From contig NZ_JAGPXE010000018.1 of the NCBI RefSeq assembly GCF_018070075.1, positions 62,001 through 126,000 of the forward strand: a DNA stretch of 64,000 nt, in the 5' to 3' direction. The notes under the pieces are model-generated. The model saw only the letters and a program-made list of their open reading frames with translations. It had not been told where the DNA came from and ran no database searches. The position numbers were made by a program, and so were the translations under genes. Shown piece by piece: positions 34,445 through 42,991 of this stretch (position 1 is the first letter of the stretch; every line of letters begins with the position of its first letter). This DNA comes from Saccharopolyspora endophytica (GTDB taxonomy: Bacteria > Actinomycetota > Actinomycetes > Mycobacteriales > Pseudonocardiaceae).

Positions 34445-37096
34445 ATGACTCACCAAGTCGCGCTGTCCTTCGAGGACGGTGTCACCCGGTTCATCACGTG
34501 CGCTCCCGACCAGACCGTGGCCGACGCGTCCTACCGGCAGCGCATCAACATCCCGCTGGACTGCCGGGACGGCGCCTGCGGCACGTGCAAGGCGTTCTGC
34601 GAGTCCGGTGAGTACGACGGCGGGACCTACATCGACGACGCGCTGACCGCCGACGAGGCCGAGCGCGGCTACGTGCTGCCGTGCAGCATGTCCCCGAAGT
34701 CGGACCTGGTGCTGCGCATCGCCAGCACCTCGGCCGTGGCCAAGACGCAGGCGGCGACCTACCCCGCGACGCTGACCGCGCTCGAACGGCTCTCGCCGAC
34801 CACGGTGTCGGTCACGCTGAAGACGCCGGACCGCGACAAGCTGGCGTTCCTGCCCGGCCAGTACGTCAACATCGCGGTGCCCGGCACCGACCAGACGCGG
34901 TCGTACTCCTTCAGCAGCGCGCCCGACGAGGAGCACTTGAGCTTCCTGGTCAAGATCACCCCGGGCGGGGTGATGTCGGAGTACCTCACCGAGCGCGCGA
35001 AGGTCGGCGACGAGCTGTCGTTCACCGGCCCGCACGGCAGCTTCTTCCTGCGCGAGACCGATCGCCCGGTGCTGCTGCTGGCCGGTGGGACCGGGCTCGC
35101 GCCGATCCTGTCGATCCTGCGCAAGATGCGGGCGTGCGGATCGAAGCGCCCCGCGCACCTGATCTACGGCGTGACGACCGACGACGACCTGGTCGAGACC
35201 GACGCGGTGACCGAGCTCGCGGCCGACATCGAGAACCTCACCTGGGACTACTGCGTCGCCGACCCCGGCAGCGCAGCGCCCAACAAGGGCTACGTCACCA
35301 AGCTGATCCGGGACGAGCACCTGCACGGCGGCGATGTCGCGGTGTACCTGTGCGGACCGCCGCCGATGGTGGAGGCGGTGCGCAAGCACTTCGCCGACGA
35401 CGGGTTCGAGCCGACCGGCTTCTACTACGAGAAGTTCGCCCTCGCCGCCACTGCGGCTCAGGAACCGGCGCCCGAGCCGGCTCCGGAACCCGAGCCCGAA
35501 CCGGAACCGTCCGCCGAGGTCGAACCCGAACCCGAACCGGAACCCGAGCTCGTGCCGGAGGCGAACCCCGGCGGGAGCCGGGAGGTCGCCGGGCAGAACC
35601 TCTTCCCGGACGTCGCGATCCCGGCCCTGCACGCCGGGTTCGAGCGGTCGGCGGGGGAGGAGACGGTCACCGCGAGCCTGATCGCCGGGCAGCGGATCTG
35701 GCAGGGCACCGGCAGCGGCAGCCGCGCCCTCGATCCCGGTGCGGCGCTGATCGAGAACGCCGAGGCCCGATCCATCGCCGGGCAGGAGGTCCTGTCCCCG
35801 CCGTCCGACCTCGAACCGCTGACCGCACCCGCGCCCGGCGGGTACGAGATCGGCGAGGAGCACCCGTCGGTGCACGAGTCGGACGCGGTGTTCGAGGCGC
35901 GCCAGGCGCTGGAACTCGGTGCGCTCGAACTCACCATCGGCAGGCTCACCTCGCAGCAGCTGGCCGGCTACCGGCTGCTCGCCGAGTCCGCCGTGCCCTA
36001 CGTCGAGGGCGACCGGTTCGTCGACGCCGCCCAGTACACCGAGACCAACGCGGCCTTCCACGACTACCTGTTCACCCTCACCGGCAACGAGCACCTCCTG
36101 CAGGCCTACCGCGCGCTCGGCGTGAAGGGCCACATGGAGACGACGCTGCGCAACGCCACCTGGTGCCACCCGCGGTGCACGCAGGACCACCTCGACATCG
36201 TCAGCGCCTTCGAAGCGGGCGACCGCACGACCGCCCGACGGCTGATCGCCGAGCACGCGGACCGCTCGAAGGTCACCACCCGGCGCGCGATGGCCGACGC
36301 CGAGTCGGCGAAGCGGCCGCGGTTCATCACCCCGGGACGCTTCGACGGCAAGGTCGTCGTCGTGACCGGATCGGCCCAGGGCATCGGCGAGTGGACCGCA
36401 CGCCGGGTCGCCGCCGAGGGCGGCGATCTCGTGCTCGCCGACCGGTCGGAGCTGGTCGAGGAGCTGGCCGAGGAGCTCTCGGGCGTGGCCGTGGTGGCCG
36501 ACCTGGAGACCTGGGAGGGCGCGCAGGCGGTGGTGGACGCGGCGATCGCTCGCCACGGCCGCATCGACGTGCTGATCAACAACGTCGGCGGTGCGATCTG
36601 GTTCAAGCCGTTCACCGAGTTCACGCCGGAGCAGATCGAGGCCGAGCTGCGCCGGTCGCTGCTGACGACGCTGTTCACCTGCAGGGCGGTGCTGCCGTCG
36701 ATGAGCGAGCGCGGCACCGGTGTGATCGTCAACGTCTCCTCCGCCGCCACGCGCGGCGTCCACCGCATCCCGTACTCGGCGGCCAAGGGCGGCATCAACG
36801 CGGTCACCGCGTCGCTGGCCCTGGAGTGCGCTGACTCAGGGATCCGAGTGGTCGCCACGGCTCCCGGCGGGACGGAGGCACCACCTCGGCGGATCTCGCG
36901 CGGCGGCTCCGCGCTGGAGACGGACGAGGAACGCGCCTGGTTCCAGGCCCACATCGACCAGACCGTGAGCACCTCGCTGATGAAGCGCTACGGAACGCTG
37001 GACGAGCAGGCCGCGGCGATCGCCTTCCTCGCCTCCGACGAGGCGTCCTACATCACCGGCAGCGTCCTGCCGGTCGCGGGCGGCGACCTCGGTTGA
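34445..37096 (+). CDS. benC: fusion: benzoate dioxygenase reductase BenC + FCD-like domain + diol dehydrogenase BenD
   Basis: This is one uninterrupted frame of 883 residues. Residues 1-95 are a plant-type ferredoxin (C40, C45, C48, C80). Residues 100-335 are the FAD/NADH reductase (RSYS 152-155, GGTGLAP 214-220, CGPPPM 303-308), together a full BenC. Residues 339-372 are a Pro-Glu linker. About 480-612 resembles the FCD ligand-binding domain of GntR regulators (FH at 539, H582, H604) without any DNA-binding domain. Residues 633-883 are a complete SDR matching BenD: TGSAQGIG at 641, NNVGG at 712, Ser765, Tyr777 and Lys781. The fusion could pass electrons to BenAB and then oxidise the diol to catechol. 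Actinobacterial BenC proteins are often longer than proteobacterial ones; the join to BenD is the odd part. No stop or good ribosome site separates the parts. Confidence 0.9.
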   Translation: MTHQVALSFEDGVTRFITCAPDQTVADASYRQRINIPLDCRDGACGTCKAFCESGEYDGGTYIDDALTADEAERGYVLPCSMSPKSDLVLRIASTSAVAKTQAATYPATLTALERLSPTTVSVTLKTPDRDKLAFLPGQYVNIAVPGTDQTRSYSFSSAPDEEHLSFLVKITPGGVMSEYLTERAKVGDELSFTGPHGSFFLRETDRPVLLLAGGTGLAPILSILRKMRACGSKRPAHLIYGVTTDDDLVETDAVTELAADIENLTWDYCVADPGSAAPNKGYVTKLIRDEHLHGGDVAVYLCGPPPMVEAVRKHFADDGFEPTGFYYEKFALAATAAQEPAPEPAPEPEPEPEPSAEVEPEPEPEPELVPEANPGGSREVAGQNLFPDVAIPALHAGFERSAGEETVTASLIAGQRIWQGTGSGSRALDPGAALIENAEARSIAGQEVLSPPSDLEPLTAPAPGGYEIGEEHPSVHESDAVFEARQALELGALELTIGRLTSQQLAGYRLLAESAVPYVEGDRFVDAAQYTETNAAFHDYLFTLTGNEHLLQAYRALGVKGHMETTLRNATWCHPRCTQDHLDIVSAFEAGDRTTARRLIAEHADRSKVTTRRAMADAESAKRPRFITPGRFDGKVVVVTGSAQGIGEWTARRVAAEGGDLVLADRSELVEELAEELSGVAVVADLETWEGAQAVVDAAIARHGRIDVLINNVGGAIWFKPFTEFTPEQIEAELRRSLLTTLFTCRAVLPSMSERGTGVIVNVSSAATRGVHRIPYSAAKGGINAVTASLALECADSGIRVVATAPGGTEAPPRRISRGGSALETDEERAWFQAHIDQTVSTSLMKRYGTLDEQAAAIAFLASDEASYITGSVLPVAGGDLG
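35459..35560 (+). repeat. Pro-Glu dipeptide-repeat linker coding sequence
   Basis: A 102-bp low-complexity stretch of repeated CCGGAACCCGAG-like units codes residues 339-372 of the BenC-FCD-BenD protein, mostly alternating Pro and Glu. It is a rigid extended linker between the reductase and the rest, and it can change length by slippage. Confidence 0.8.
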
Positions 37097-37104
37097 CGCC
37101 GGTC

Positions 37105-37133
37105 GGGACGGGGGCGAGACGTGCCCCCGTCCC
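37105..37133 (+). terminator. strong hairpin between the benC/benD fusion gene and benK
   Basis: GGGACGGGGGC (37105-37115) and GCCCCCGTCCC (37123-37133) form a perfect 11-bp stem with a 7-nt loop just after the stop. There is no T tract. It may end part of the transcription before benK or protect the upstream message. Confidence 0.6.
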
Positions 37134-37215
37134 ACCTCTCGCACGTGCGGCCTCGCGCCGCCGGTTCGGCCTGATCAGGCCGCTTTCCTCCCTCCGACGA
37201 ATCGGGAGCCCCCCC

Positions 37216-38562
37216 ATGTCCGAAACCGACTCAACGACGCGTCGGCGCCAACGAACCGTCTCCTGGGTCGTGGCCCTGTCCACCATCGTGCTCGTGTTCG
37301 ACGGCTACGACCTCGTCGTCTACGGCACCGTCCTGCCCACCCTGCTCAAGGACCCGACCCAGCTCGGGGCGATCACGCCCGGCCAGGCGGGCACCCTCGG
37401 CAGCTACGCGCTCATCGGAGTCCTCGTGGGCGCGCTGGTCGCCGGCACCCTCGGCGACCTCATCGGCCGCCGCCGGATCATGCTGATCAACCTCGCCTGG
37501 TTCTCCGTCGGGATGGGCGCGACCGCGCTCACCCAGAGCGTCGCCGCCTTCGGCATCGGACGCTTCTTCACCGGGATCGGTGTCGGCGCGCTGGTGGCCA
37601 CGGTCGGACCGCTGGTGGCCGAGTTCGCCGATCCCGGGCGGCGGAACCGGCTCAACGCCATCGTCTACAGCGGAGTGCCCGCCGGTGGCGTGCTCGCCGG
37701 GCTTCTCGCCCTGGTGCTCGACGACGTGGTCGGCTGGCGCGGGCTGTTCTGGATCGGGGCCCTCCCGATCGTGCTCGTGCTCCCGCTGGCGCTGGTGAAG
37801 CTGCCGGAATCGCCGAAGTGGCTCGCCGCGCGCGGCAAGGTCGAGCAGGCGAAGGCGCTCGCCGAGCGCACCGGGATCGAGCTGCGGACCGAGCCGGCGG
37901 CACCGGCGGGCAGCGTCCGCGCGGGATTCCCCGCGCTGGCGTCGAAGGACCTCGCGTGGCCGACGGCGCTGCTGGGCCTGATGAGCTTCGCGGGTCTCCT
38001 GCTGACCTACGGCCTCAACACCTGGTTGCCGCAGATCATGGCCAACAACGGCTACGGCAAGACCTACTCGCTGACGTTCCTGCTCGTGCTCAACCTCGGC
38101 GCCATCGTGGGTGGCCTGGTCGCGTCGCTGTGGGCCGACCGAGCCGGGGCCAAGCGCGTGGTCGCCACGACGTTCGTCCTCGCGGCGGGCACCCTCGCGC
38201 TGCTCCCGCTGAAACTCCCGCTGTTCGTGCTGCTGCTGGCGGTCGCGGTGGCCGGGATCGGCACGATCGGAACGCAGGTGCTCATCTACGGTCTGGTGTC
38301 GAACTACTACCCGACCAGGGCGCGCGCGGCCGGTGTCGCGTGGTGCGCGGGCTTCGGGCGGATCGGCGGCATCGTCGGTCCCGTCGTCGGTGGCCTGCTC
38401 GTCGGGGCGGGCCTCGGCGGAACCACGGCGTTCTACCTGTTCGCCGCCGTCGCGGCCGGTGCGGCGGCGGTGACGTTGCTGGTGCCCCGCTCGCACGACG
38501 AGGAGGAGGCGGCGGAACGACCGCTGGTCGCAGCGGCGGCCGGCAGCTCGAACCCGGTCTAG
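37216..38562 (+). CDS. benK: benzoate MFS transporter BenK (AAHS family)
   Basis: This 448-residue aromatic acid:H+ symporter has about 12 membrane helices. The TM1 motif FDGYDLVVYGTVLP with its key aspartates, GDLIGRRRIML in loop 2-3 and LPESPKWLAARGK after TM6 mark the AAHS group (PcaK/BenK). It starts at ATG 37216; the upstream extension in frame covers the hairpin and is not coding-like. It lies between the catabolic genes and the LuxR-type regulator, the same set as in C. glutamicum, so benzoate is the likely substrate. Confidence 0.93.
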   Translation: MSETDSTTRRRQRTVSWVVALSTIVLVFDGYDLVVYGTVLPTLLKDPTQLGAITPGQAGTLGSYALIGVLVGALVAGTLGDLIGRRRIMLINLAWFSVGMGATALTQSVAAFGIGRFFTGIGVGALVATVGPLVAEFADPGRRNRLNAIVYSGVPAGGVLAGLLALVLDDVVGWRGLFWIGALPIVLVLPLALVKLPESPKWLAARGKVEQAKALAERTGIELRTEPAAPAGSVRAGFPALASKDLAWPTALLGLMSFAGLLLTYGLNTWLPQIMANNGYGKTYSLTFLLVLNLGAIVGGLVASLWADRAGAKRVVATTFVLAAGTLALLPLKLPLFVLLLAVAVAGIGTIGTQVLIYGLVSNYYPTRARAAGVAWCAGFGRIGGIVGPVVGGLLVGAGLGGTTAFYLFAAVAAGAAAVTLLVPRSHDEEEAAERPLVAAAAGSSNPV

Positions 38563-38668
38563 GCTGTTCGGCGCCGTTGGCGGTGCGCCGGCCGCGTGAC
38601 TCGACGGTCGCCGTGGCGATGAGTCACCGTGGACGCACCGGCGGCCTGGGACCAACGACGAGGTGGAC

Positions 38669-41347
38669 GTGACACGACCGGCGCAGCCGCTGATCGGGCG
38701 GACCGAGCTCGTGGCCGGTCTGGAGCAGACCCTCCAGACCGGCCAGAGCCGTTTCGTGCTGCTCAGCGGGCCGCCCGGGATCGGCAGCTCGACGCTCGCC
38801 GAACACCTCGTCCGCCGCCACGACGGTCCCGTCCTGCGCGCCACGGCCGCGGAATGGGAGCCGGAGCAGCCCGGATCCCTGCTGGCCCAGCTCGTCCCGG
38901 GCCTGCCGACGTCGAATCCGCTTGCCACGGCGGCAGAACTCGTCGCCCGGCTCGCACCGAGAACGGTGCTGGTGATCCACGACGCGCAGTTCGGCGACCT
39001 CGACTCGCTGCGCACCCTCGCCTCGGCCCAGCGCCACCACCCGGAAGCCGCGCTGCGGGTGGTGGCGACCTCCACCACCGGCGATCGGCGGGCGTCGGCC
39101 GAGGTCCTGGACCTGCTCCCGCGCATCGCGACCGACGCACCGCGCATCCCGCCGCTGGACGCCGCGCAGATCAGCGAGCTGGCCGCCGCGCGGGGAGTCG
39201 CGCTGCACCCGTCGATGGCCGAACGCCTGCGGCGGCACACCCTCGGCAGGCCGCGACCGGCCGTGCAGCTGCTGACCGAACTTCCCCGCGCCACCTGGTC
39301 GCAGTTCGAACCCACCCTGCCCGCACCCGCCTCGGTCCAGGCCCTCGTGCGCGAGAGCCTGGAGACGTGCACCCCGAGCGCGCGCGGGTTCGCCGAGGCC
39401 ACCGCCGTGCTGGGCACCGACGCCCCGGTCCGCAACGTCATGTCCCTGGCCGAGCTCGACGGCGAACCGCTGCCGCTGATGGACGAAGCCACCGCCGCCG
39501 GCCTCGTGGCGCTGGCCCCGCGCGGGCTCACCTACGTCAGCCCACCCGACCCGATGGTGCGCGCCGCCGTGCTCACCGTCCTCGGACCGGCCCGACGCGC
39601 TGCGCTGCAACGCCGAGCCGCCGAACTGGTCGACGACCCGGTCCGATCCCTGCGACTGCTGGTCGCCGCCAGCCCCGTGCCGGACGCCGAGGTGGCGGGT
39701 CGGCTCGAAGCCCTCGCCGGTGAGCGCGCGTCCGAAGGAGCCTGGGGGACCGCGGCGACCCTGCTCAGCGACGCGAGCCGGCTCACCGACGACCCGCAGC
39801 ACCAGCAGGCGCTGATCACCCGCGCGGTCGACGCGCTCATCGGCGCGGGCGACGTCTTCCGCGCCACGGCGCTGATCCCCGAGGTCGAGAGCATCCGCGA
39901 AACCCCGCTGCGGGACGCCGTTCTCGGCTACCTCGCCATGGTCCGAGGGCGCGCGGCCGAAGCGGGCAGCAGGCTCCGGCGGGCCTGGGACATCGTCAAC
40001 ACCGACCGCGAACCCGAGACCGCGGCGCTGATCTGCCAGCGCTACGTGCTCGACGCGCTCTGCCGCTACGACGGTCGCGACCTGGTGCTGTGGGCGGATC
40101 GGGCCATCGAGCTGGCGGGCCCCAACACGCCGACGGCGGTCGAAGCCGAGGCCATCCGCGGACTCGGCCTGGCCGCGACCGGCAGCGTGGTGCTGGGCCA
40201 GCGCCACTACGACGAGCTGACCGCCCGGCTGCGCCACGGCGCGCAGTGGCAGCGCGCCACGATGGCCCGCGGCTGGATCAACCTGCTCACCGATCGTGTC
40301 GACGACGCCCGGGTCGACTTCGAGAGCTCCATGCCCACCGCCTACCTCGGCGGTTCCGCGCGGATCTCGTTGTGGGCCCGCGCCTGGCTCGCCAGGGTGC
40401 AGTTCCTCACCGGGGAGTGGAACGAGGCTCTGGCCACCGTCCGCGAAGCGATGGACATGCAGGAGCGCACCGGGATCCTGGTGACCGGCCCGCTGCTGCT
40501 GTGGACGGCCGCGGCGGTGCACGCGCTGCGCGGTGAGTTCGCCGAGACCGAGGAGGTCCTGCTCAAGAGCGCGACCGGTGCGGGCGACTACCAGATCATG
40601 CGCGTCCCGAGCCAGCTCGCCCGAGCGCACGTGGCCGAGGCCCGCGCCGATTCCGACGGCGTGCTGCGCGCGCTGTACCCGCTGACCCGCCCGTCACCGA
40701 GCACCAGCACCGATGAACCCGGCCACTGGCCCTGGCAGGACATGTACGCCCACGCCCTGGTGCTGCTCGGCCGGCTCGACGAGGCCGACGAGTTCCTGGT
40801 CCCGCACGAGAAGCTGGCCGCCAAGCGCGGCCACACCTCGATGCGCGCCCGGCTCACCGCCGCTCGCGGCCGCCTGCACGGCGCGCGAGGCGACGTCGCG
40901 GCGGCGTCGGCGGCGTTCGACGAGGCGCTGGAGCTGATCAGCGGCCTGCCGCTGCGCTACGACCAGGCCCGCATCAACTTCAGCTACGGCCAGACGCTGC
41001 GCCGCCTCCGCCGCCGCGCCCGCGCCGACGTCGTGCTCAGCGCCGCCCGGGACGGCTTCGCCGCCATGGGCGCCACCACCTACGTCGAGCGCTGCGACCG
41101 CGAGCTCAAAGCCGGTGGCGTGCACCGGACTCGACCGGAACCGACCGCGGACGCCCTGACGCCGCAGGAGGAATCGGTCACGCGACTGGTCGCACGGGGA
41201 CTGTCCAACAAGGAGGTCGCGGCGGAGCTGTTCCTGTCCAGCAAGACCGTCCAGTACCACCTCACCCGCGTCTACGCGAAGCTCGGCATCCGCTCCCGCG
41301 CGGAACTCGCGGCCCGCAACAACCCCGGCCTGCCTCAGCAGGACTGA
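38669..41347 (+). CDS. benR: LuxR family ATPase-domain regulator, BenR-like
   Basis: This 892-residue large LuxR-type (LAL/MalT-like) regulator has an N-terminal ATPase-type domain, a long helical sensor middle, and a C-terminal LuxR helix-turn-helix (LTPQEESVTRLVARGLSNKEVAAELFLSSKTVQYHLTRVYAKLGIRSRAELAAR). The Walker A region reads GPPGIGSST (34-42): the invariant lysine is replaced by Ser40. A Walker B-like TVLVIHDAQF follows. C. glutamicum BenR is also a LuxR-type protein in a ben cluster, so this is probably its counterpart, activating ben genes. GTG 38669 has GAGG upstream; GTG 38663 is the alternative. It overlaps the convergent hydrolase gene by 13 nt. Confidence 0.87.
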   Translation: MTRPAQPLIGRTELVAGLEQTLQTGQSRFVLLSGPPGIGSSTLAEHLVRRHDGPVLRATAAEWEPEQPGSLLAQLVPGLPTSNPLATAAELVARLAPRTVLVIHDAQFGDLDSLRTLASAQRHHPEAALRVVATSTTGDRRASAEVLDLLPRIATDAPRIPPLDAAQISELAAARGVALHPSMAERLRRHTLGRPRPAVQLLTELPRATWSQFEPTLPAPASVQALVRESLETCTPSARGFAEATAVLGTDAPVRNVMSLAELDGEPLPLMDEATAAGLVALAPRGLTYVSPPDPMVRAAVLTVLGPARRAALQRRAAELVDDPVRSLRLLVAASPVPDAEVAGRLEALAGERASEGAWGTAATLLSDASRLTDDPQHQQALITRAVDALIGAGDVFRATALIPEVESIRETPLRDAVLGYLAMVRGRAAEAGSRLRRAWDIVNTDREPETAALICQRYVLDALCRYDGRDLVLWADRAIELAGPNTPTAVEAEAIRGLGLAATGSVVLGQRHYDELTARLRHGAQWQRATMARGWINLLTDRVDDARVDFESSMPTAYLGGSARISLWARAWLARVQFLTGEWNEALATVREAMDMQERTGILVTGPLLLWTAAAVHALRGEFAETEEVLLKSATGAGDYQIMRVPSQLARAHVAEARADSDGVLRALYPLTRPSPSTSTDEPGHWPWQDMYAHALVLLGRLDEADEFLVPHEKLAAKRGHTSMRARLTAARGRLHGARGDVAAASAAFDEALELISGLPLRYDQARINFSYGQTLRRLRRRARADVVLSAARDGFAAMGATTYVERCDRELKAGGVHRTRPEPTADALTPQEESVTRLVARGLSNKEVAAELFLSSKTVQYHLTRVYAKLGIRSRAELAARNNPGLPQQD

Positions 41348-41868
41348 CGCGGCTGCTTGATCAGCTCCAGGACCTCGCGGAAGGCGGGGTTGTCGCTGTC
41401 GTGCAGCCACTCGAAGAGCACCATCTCGGTGGTGACGACGTCGGCGCCGTGGGAGCGCATCCGGTCGAGCGCGCGCTCGCGGTCGGTCTCGACGCGGCTG
41501 CCGACGGCGTCGGCGACCACCGCGACGTCCCGGCCGCGTTCCAGCAGCGCCAGGACCGTCTGCAGCACGCAGACGTGCGTCTCGCACCCGGTCACGACGA
41601 CCGTGCCGGGTCCGGGGTCGAACCCGGCGGCGAAGGACGTCTTCGGCTGGGCCGGTCGCGGCAGCAGCTCGGCGATCTCGCCGACGGTCGTGCCCAGTCC
41701 CGCGGGGTTCTGCTCGCTGGCCCGGGCGTCGACGCCCAGCCGCGTCGCGGCGCGGACCAGCCGCGCGTTGTTGTCCAGCACGGCGGAACCGCCCGCGATG
41801 GCCGGCATGAGACGTTCCTGCAGGTCCACGACCAGCAGGACCGAGGAGTTGGCGTGCAGCAGCGGCAT
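41335..41868 (-). CDS. isochorismatase family cysteine hydrolase
   Basis: This 177-residue cysteine hydrolase has the catalytic triad Asp15 (LLVVDLQERL), Lys76 (PKTSF) and Cys100 (VTGCETHVCVLQT), followed by DAVGSR. Such enzymes hydrolyse isochorismate, nicotinamide, ureidoacrylate or related amides; the exact substrate is unknown. It is downstream of a LysR gene (50-bp gap, same strand) and converges on benR with a 13-nt overlap. Confidence 0.9.
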   Translation of the reverse strand: MPLLHANSSVLLVVDLQERLMPAIAGGSAVLDNNARLVRAATRLGVDARASEQNPAGLGTTVGEIAELLPRPAQPKTSFAAGFDPGPGTVVVTGCETHVCVLQTVLALLERGRDVAVVADAVGSRVETDRERALDRMRSHGADVVTTEMVLFEWLHDSDNPAFREVLELIKQPRQSC

Positions 41869-41918
41869 GGCACCAGCCTAGGCACGACCTCCCGCGACGG
41901 CTTCCCGGCGACCCGCCC

Positions 41919-42872
41919 TCAGCCGGTGCGCACGGTGCCGAGCTGGGTGCGGTGGAGGTTGGACTCGGTGAAGCGCTGGGAGACCGAGCGGATGATGTCG
42001 GTCATGGCCGAGGCGGCCGGTGTCGGTGGCCTGCTCGCGTTGCGGGCCAGCAGGATTCGCCGCGTCGGGGCGGGCACGTCGTCGGCGAAGTGCACCAGCC
42101 GCACGTCGTGGCGGCGGTTGGTCAGCGCCAGGCGCGGTGCGATCGCGATGCCCAGGCCCGCGGCCACCATCGCCTGCGCCTCCTGGTAGTCGTGGGATTC
42201 GTAGGAGATCTTCGGGTCGAAACCGGCGAGCCGGCAGCTGCGCCGCAGCACCTCGGCGACCGGGTGGTTGTCGGCGCGGATGATCCACTCCTGGCTCGCC
42301 AGATCGGCCAGGCTGATGCGCGGCTCCTCCAGCAGCTCGGAGTTGGCGGGCACGACCAGGACCGTCGGGTCGTCGAGGAGGTGCTCGACGTGCAGCGCCT
42401 GCTCGTCGATGCGGTTCCAGTCGTAGTCCCACAGCAGCGCCAGCTCGACCTCGCCGGTGTCGAGGAGTTCGAGCAGCTCGGCGAACAGCGCGGAGCGCAC
42501 AGCGGTTCGCATCCCCGGGTGCTTGCGGGAGAACCGGGTCAGCGCCAGCGGCAGCAGCGAGGCGCTGGCCGTCGGGAACGATCCGAGTCGCAGCGTGCCC
42601 CGGTCGAGCTGGGCCAGGGACTCCAGATCCGCTTGCGCGCCGCGGAGTTCGCGGCGGATGGCGCGGCCGCGCTCGGCCAGCGCGTGCCCGGCGTCGGTGA
42701 GCCGGACCCCGCGTGGCAAGCGGTGCAACAGCGGTTGCCCGACCTCCGCTTCCAATCTGGACATCTGCTGCGACGCGGCGGACGGCGTGATGGCCAGCGC
42801 GTCGGCCGCGGCGGTGAGCGAACCGAGTTCGGCGGCCTCCACCAGCAGCAACACCCTGCGGACGTCGAGCAC
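41919..42872 (-). CDS. LysR family transcriptional regulator
   Basis: This 317-residue LysR regulator has the helix-turn-helix at its N-terminus (LLLVEAAELGSLTAAADALAITPSAASQQMSRLEAEVG) and an effector domain (GTLRLGSFPTASASLLPLALTRF). It starts at GTG 42872 with GGGAGG just upstream; a TTG at 42884 also exists. It is divergent from the PrpF-MatC pair, which it probably controls, and co-directional with the isochorismatase-like gene. Confidence 0.9.
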   Translation of the reverse strand: MLDVRRVLLLVEAAELGSLTAAADALAITPSAASQQMSRLEAEVGQPLLHRLPRGVRLTDAGHALAERGRAIRRELRGAQADLESLAQLDRGTLRLGSFPTASASLLPLALTRFSRKHPGMRTAVRSALFAELLELLDTGEVELALLWDYDWNRIDEQALHVEHLLDDPTVLVVPANSELLEEPRISLADLASQEWIIRADNHPVAEVLRRSCRLAGFDPKISYESHDYQEAQAMVAAGLGIAIAPRLALTNRRHDVRLVHFADDVPAPTRRILLARNASRPPTPAASAMTDIIRSVSQRFTESNLHRTQLGTVRTG

Positions 42873-42887
42873 CGAGCCTCCCAAGAG

Positions 42888-42916
42888 CCTTTAGCTTCGC
42901 TTAAGCCAGCGTAAGG
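42888..42916. promoter_or_regulatory. candidate LysR site between lysR and prpF-like gene
   Basis: CCTTTAGC (42888-42895) and GCGTAAGG (42909-42916) form an imperfect dyad with a GCTTAAGC palindrome (42899-42906) at its centre. It lies 16 bp upstream of the LysR start and about 75 bp upstream of the divergent gene. AT-rich sequence follows. Confidence 0.4.
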
Positions 42917-42991
42917 ATATGAACATTGTACTGAAGTCACCGGTCTTGTCAGGGTGAGCGCCAACGATTCGGAGCGAGGAAGAAGGTTGGC

